From assembly GCA_002710205.1 (NCBI GenBank), contig PAJN01000054.1, forward strand, positions 1 through 33,015: a stretch of 33,015 bases of DNA, written 5' to 3'. Positions 31,187-33,015 of the stretch are shown here, piece after piece; position 1 is the first letter of the stretch; each line of letters opens with the position of its first letter. Below the pieces are notes generated by a model. That model did not search any database. It was given only the letters and a program-made list of their open reading frames with translations, and was not told the origin of the DNA. The position numbers and the translations under genes are program-made. This stretch comes from Methanobacteriota archaeon (GTDB taxonomy: Archaea > Thermoplasmatota > Poseidoniia > Poseidoniales > Poseidoniaceae).

Positions 31187-33015
31187 ATGGAACCGGAAGG
31201 CGATGTGGCAAATCCTGCATTGCTAGACCCCGAGGGTCTTGGTTTCATGTGTGGGATTGAAGTTCACCAACAGTTGGCCACAGGGAAATTGCATTCTCGT
31301 CAGCCAGGTGAACTTCACGACATAACAATCGATACTTTACCTGAAGATTGGCCGAAGTTTCATCGAAAACTTAGGTCTTCTAGCGGAGAAGGCGGTGCAA
31401 TAGATGTCGCTGCAAGGTTTGAAGCCAGGAGGAACCGATCATTCGTATATTGCCAGTCTCCAAATGCTGGACTGATTGAATTAGATGAGCAACCACCTTT
31501 GCCACATGACATTGATGCTTTGGATATTTCATTGACGGTTTCAGGAATGTTGAATGCACACCCAGTGCCCCTTTTACAGACTATGAGGAAGACAGTTGTT
31601 GATGGTTCAAACACTAGCGGTTTTCAACGCACTACGCTGGTTGCTACAGCAGGAGTTCTTGAGACAGACGGAGGTCCAGTTGGCATAGATGTTCTATGCT
31701 TAGAAGAAGATTCTGCTCGCAAGTTAACCAGTGAGTTGACGCCTGACGGTGAAGTCGTAACCTGGAACTTAGACAGATTAGGAATCCCTCTAATCGAAAT
31801 AGCAACTGCTCCGGATATCAAAACTCCAGACCACGCTAAGCAAACGTCGATTGCTTTGGGTAGAACCTTGAGAGATACTAGAAGAGTAAGAAGAGGTCTT
31901 GGAAGTATTAGACAGGACCTCAACGTATCGATTATGTGCGGAGACAGAGTTGAGATTAAGGGTTGTCAAGACCTCGAGTGGATACCTAAAATCATACGCT
32001 GTGAGATGGCTCGGCAACTACATTTCTATCGACTTGCAAATCAACTACGAGCATCTCACGATTTACCGACATTATCCAATGATAGGAGAGTAGAATCTGC
32101 TTCGGTACAAGATGAAGTTGCTAATATTTTACAATTGAATTTAGTTGATGTTTCTTCTCAATTTGTGGATTGTGAATCTAAGAGAGTGAAAGAGGGATTG
32201 GAGAATAAATCCGTAATGTTAGCTCTACCTCTTCCCGGGTTTAGTGGGTTTATTGGAACTAAAGAATTCGATTCCGATGGAGCTCAGTTGCCTAGACTTG
32301 GTAGAGAACTTGCTGGTGCAGCAAAACTGGCAGGAGTGGCAGGAGTATACCATTCCGACGAACTTCCAGCATACGGCATTGAGCAAGATTTTGTTGATGC
32401 TACTAGAGAGGCGCTGGGTGGTACAGACGCATTTGTGCTGTGCCTTGCGCCGCAATGGCAAGCAGAGTTAGCATTAGAAAGCGTACTAAACAGAGCAAGG
32501 ATGGCATTCGAAAGAATCCCACAAGAGGTACGAAATGTTGTGATTCGCAAAGGTTCTCCCGAAGATGGAACAACAACTCCTATGCGCCCATTGCCTGGTG
32601 GGGCAAGGATGTATCCGGAAACAGATATTCCGCCATTAACAATCTCCGCAGACATCTGGAGTAACGTCATGGACAACCTCCCAATGACACAAACAGAAAG
32701 GTTAGAGAGATTGAATAATTTTGAAATTAGTGATGATCAAATCAAACAGTTACTTTCAAGAGAATTGGATGATCATTTCGTATCGCATTCAGAGGGTCTT
32801 CCACAAAAAGCATGGGCGACAATGTTGCTAGAAAATGAAGGGGATATCGGATTGATGGCTCTCGTTTTAGCAACCAAAGAAGAAGGTCATGTAACAAGAG
32901 AAGGAATGAGCGCCTTGATTCAAGAATTTGCAGGACAGAATCCAAGCATGGATCAATTATCTTCCAAGGCAGAGGAACTAGGACTGAAGCCGGCTGATGT
33001 CGGAGATTTGGCGAC
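31187..33015 (+). CDS. gatE: Glu-tRNA(Gln) amidotransferase subunit E (GatE), 3'-truncated
   Basis: Open from ATG 31187 to the right edge (609 complete codons), so nearly complete but cut off. GatE, with GatD, converts Glu-tRNA(Gln) to Gln-tRNA(Gln) in archaea. Motifs: LGFMCGIEVHQQLATGKLHS, VVDGSNTSGFQRTTLVA, CLEEDSARKL, LDRLGIPLIEIATAPDI, GLGSIRQDLNVSI, RVEIKGCQDLEWI, and the later PGGARMYPETDIPPL and LPLPGFSGFIG. The start is supported by AGGTGAG a few bases upstream. The region after PETDIPPL is the helical tail domain shared with GatB. Its glutamine amidohydrolase partner GatD is not in the window. Confidence 0.95.
   Translation, partial: MEPEGDVANPALLDPEGLGFMCGIEVHQQLATGKLHSRQPGELHDITIDTLPEDWPKFHRKLRSSSGEGGAIDVAARFEARRNRSFVYCQSPNAGLIELDEQPPLPHDIDALDISLTVSGMLNAHPVPLLQTMRKTVVDGSNTSGFQRTTLVATAGVLETDGGPVGIDVLCLEEDSARKLTSELTPDGEVVTWNLDRLGIPLIEIATAPDIKTPDHAKQTSIALGRTLRDTRRVRRGLGSIRQDLNVSIMCGDRVEIKGCQDLEWIPKIIRCEMARQLHFYRLANQLRASHDLPTLSNDRRVESASVQDEVANILQLNLVDVSSQFVDCESKRVKEGLENKSVMLALPLPGFSGFIGTKEFDSDGAQLPRLGRELAGAAKLAGVAGVYHSDELPAYGIEQDFVDATREALGGTDAFVLCLAPQWQAELALESVLNRARMAFERIPQEVRNVVIRKGSPEDGTTTPMRPLPGGARMYPETDIPPLTISADIWSNVMDNLPMTQTERLERLNNFEISDDQIKQLLSRELDDHFVSHSEGLPQKAWATMLLENEGDIGLMALVLATKEEGHVTREGMSALIQEFAGQNPSMDQLSSKAEELGLKPADVGDLA

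Overview
The window looks like a piece of a planktonic marine archaeal genome of the Marine Group II type (Candidatus Poseidoniales, Thermoplasmata-related Euryarchaeota). The core machinery is archaeal: an MCM replicative helicase, the archaea-specific GatE subunit of the tRNA-dependent amidotransferase, archaeal Trm1, two PAC2-family proteins, TATA boxes about 26 bases upstream of several start codons (leaderless transcripts), and a tRNA-Arg with an archaeal-type arrangement. Mixed in are a proteorhodopsin, a bacterial-type NAD-dependent DNA ligase and several very large secreted or membrane-anchored repeat proteins, a combination associated with this group. Base composition is moderately AT-rich and packing is tight: the largest gap is about 260 bases, many neighbours overlap by 1-24 bases, and no gap exceeds 300 bases.

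Layout. Bases 1-3029: the end of a large surface beta-helix protein followed by a coupled small membrane protein. 3032-5670 (minus): an MsbA-type ABC exporter and, downstream of it with its own TATA box, a proteorhodopsin with blue-type tuning (Gln at the spectral switch). 5768-8240: a PPC/DUF296 protein and NAD-dependent ligase LigA. 8286-12325: a translationally coupled three-gene cassette of two secreted, TM-anchored proteins that each carry an N-terminal Cys-Cys-His motif, plus a four-helix DUF2231-like membrane protein. 12302-15148: a PAC2 protein, a RecB-like PD-(D/E)XK nuclease with four Fe-S-type cysteines, and a DnaQ/ExoX-type exonuclease. 15223-17134: a small acidic protein, a PKD lipoprotein and an unrecognised 120-residue protein. 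17234-18326: a small DNA-binding-like protein, a HAD phosphatase and tRNA-Arg(GCG). 18330-20314 (minus): a compact four-gene operon (winged-helix protein, pentapeptide-repeat protein, hotdog thioesterase, four-helix membrane protein). 20315-20575: a palindrome-rich divergent control region. 20576-25493: a 1377-residue FG-GAP/FN3 surface protein and a second PAC2 protein. 25482-28862 (minus): an esterase, PurM and Trm1. 29032-33015: MCM helicase and GatE, the latter cut by the right edge.

How it fits together. The gene content suggests a photoheterotroph that makes a light-driven proton gradient and invests heavily in cell-surface proteins with calcium-binding-like repeats, Ig/PKD/FN3 folds and peculiar cytoplasmic tails. 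The parts least explained by known annotation are the Cys-His secreted cassette (8286-12325), the interleaved palindromes at 20443-20510, the short tryptophan-rich tails on two surface proteins, and a 12-base promoter sequence shared by the rhodopsin and first PAC2 genes. No CRISPR array, insertion sequence, integrase or rRNA was seen.
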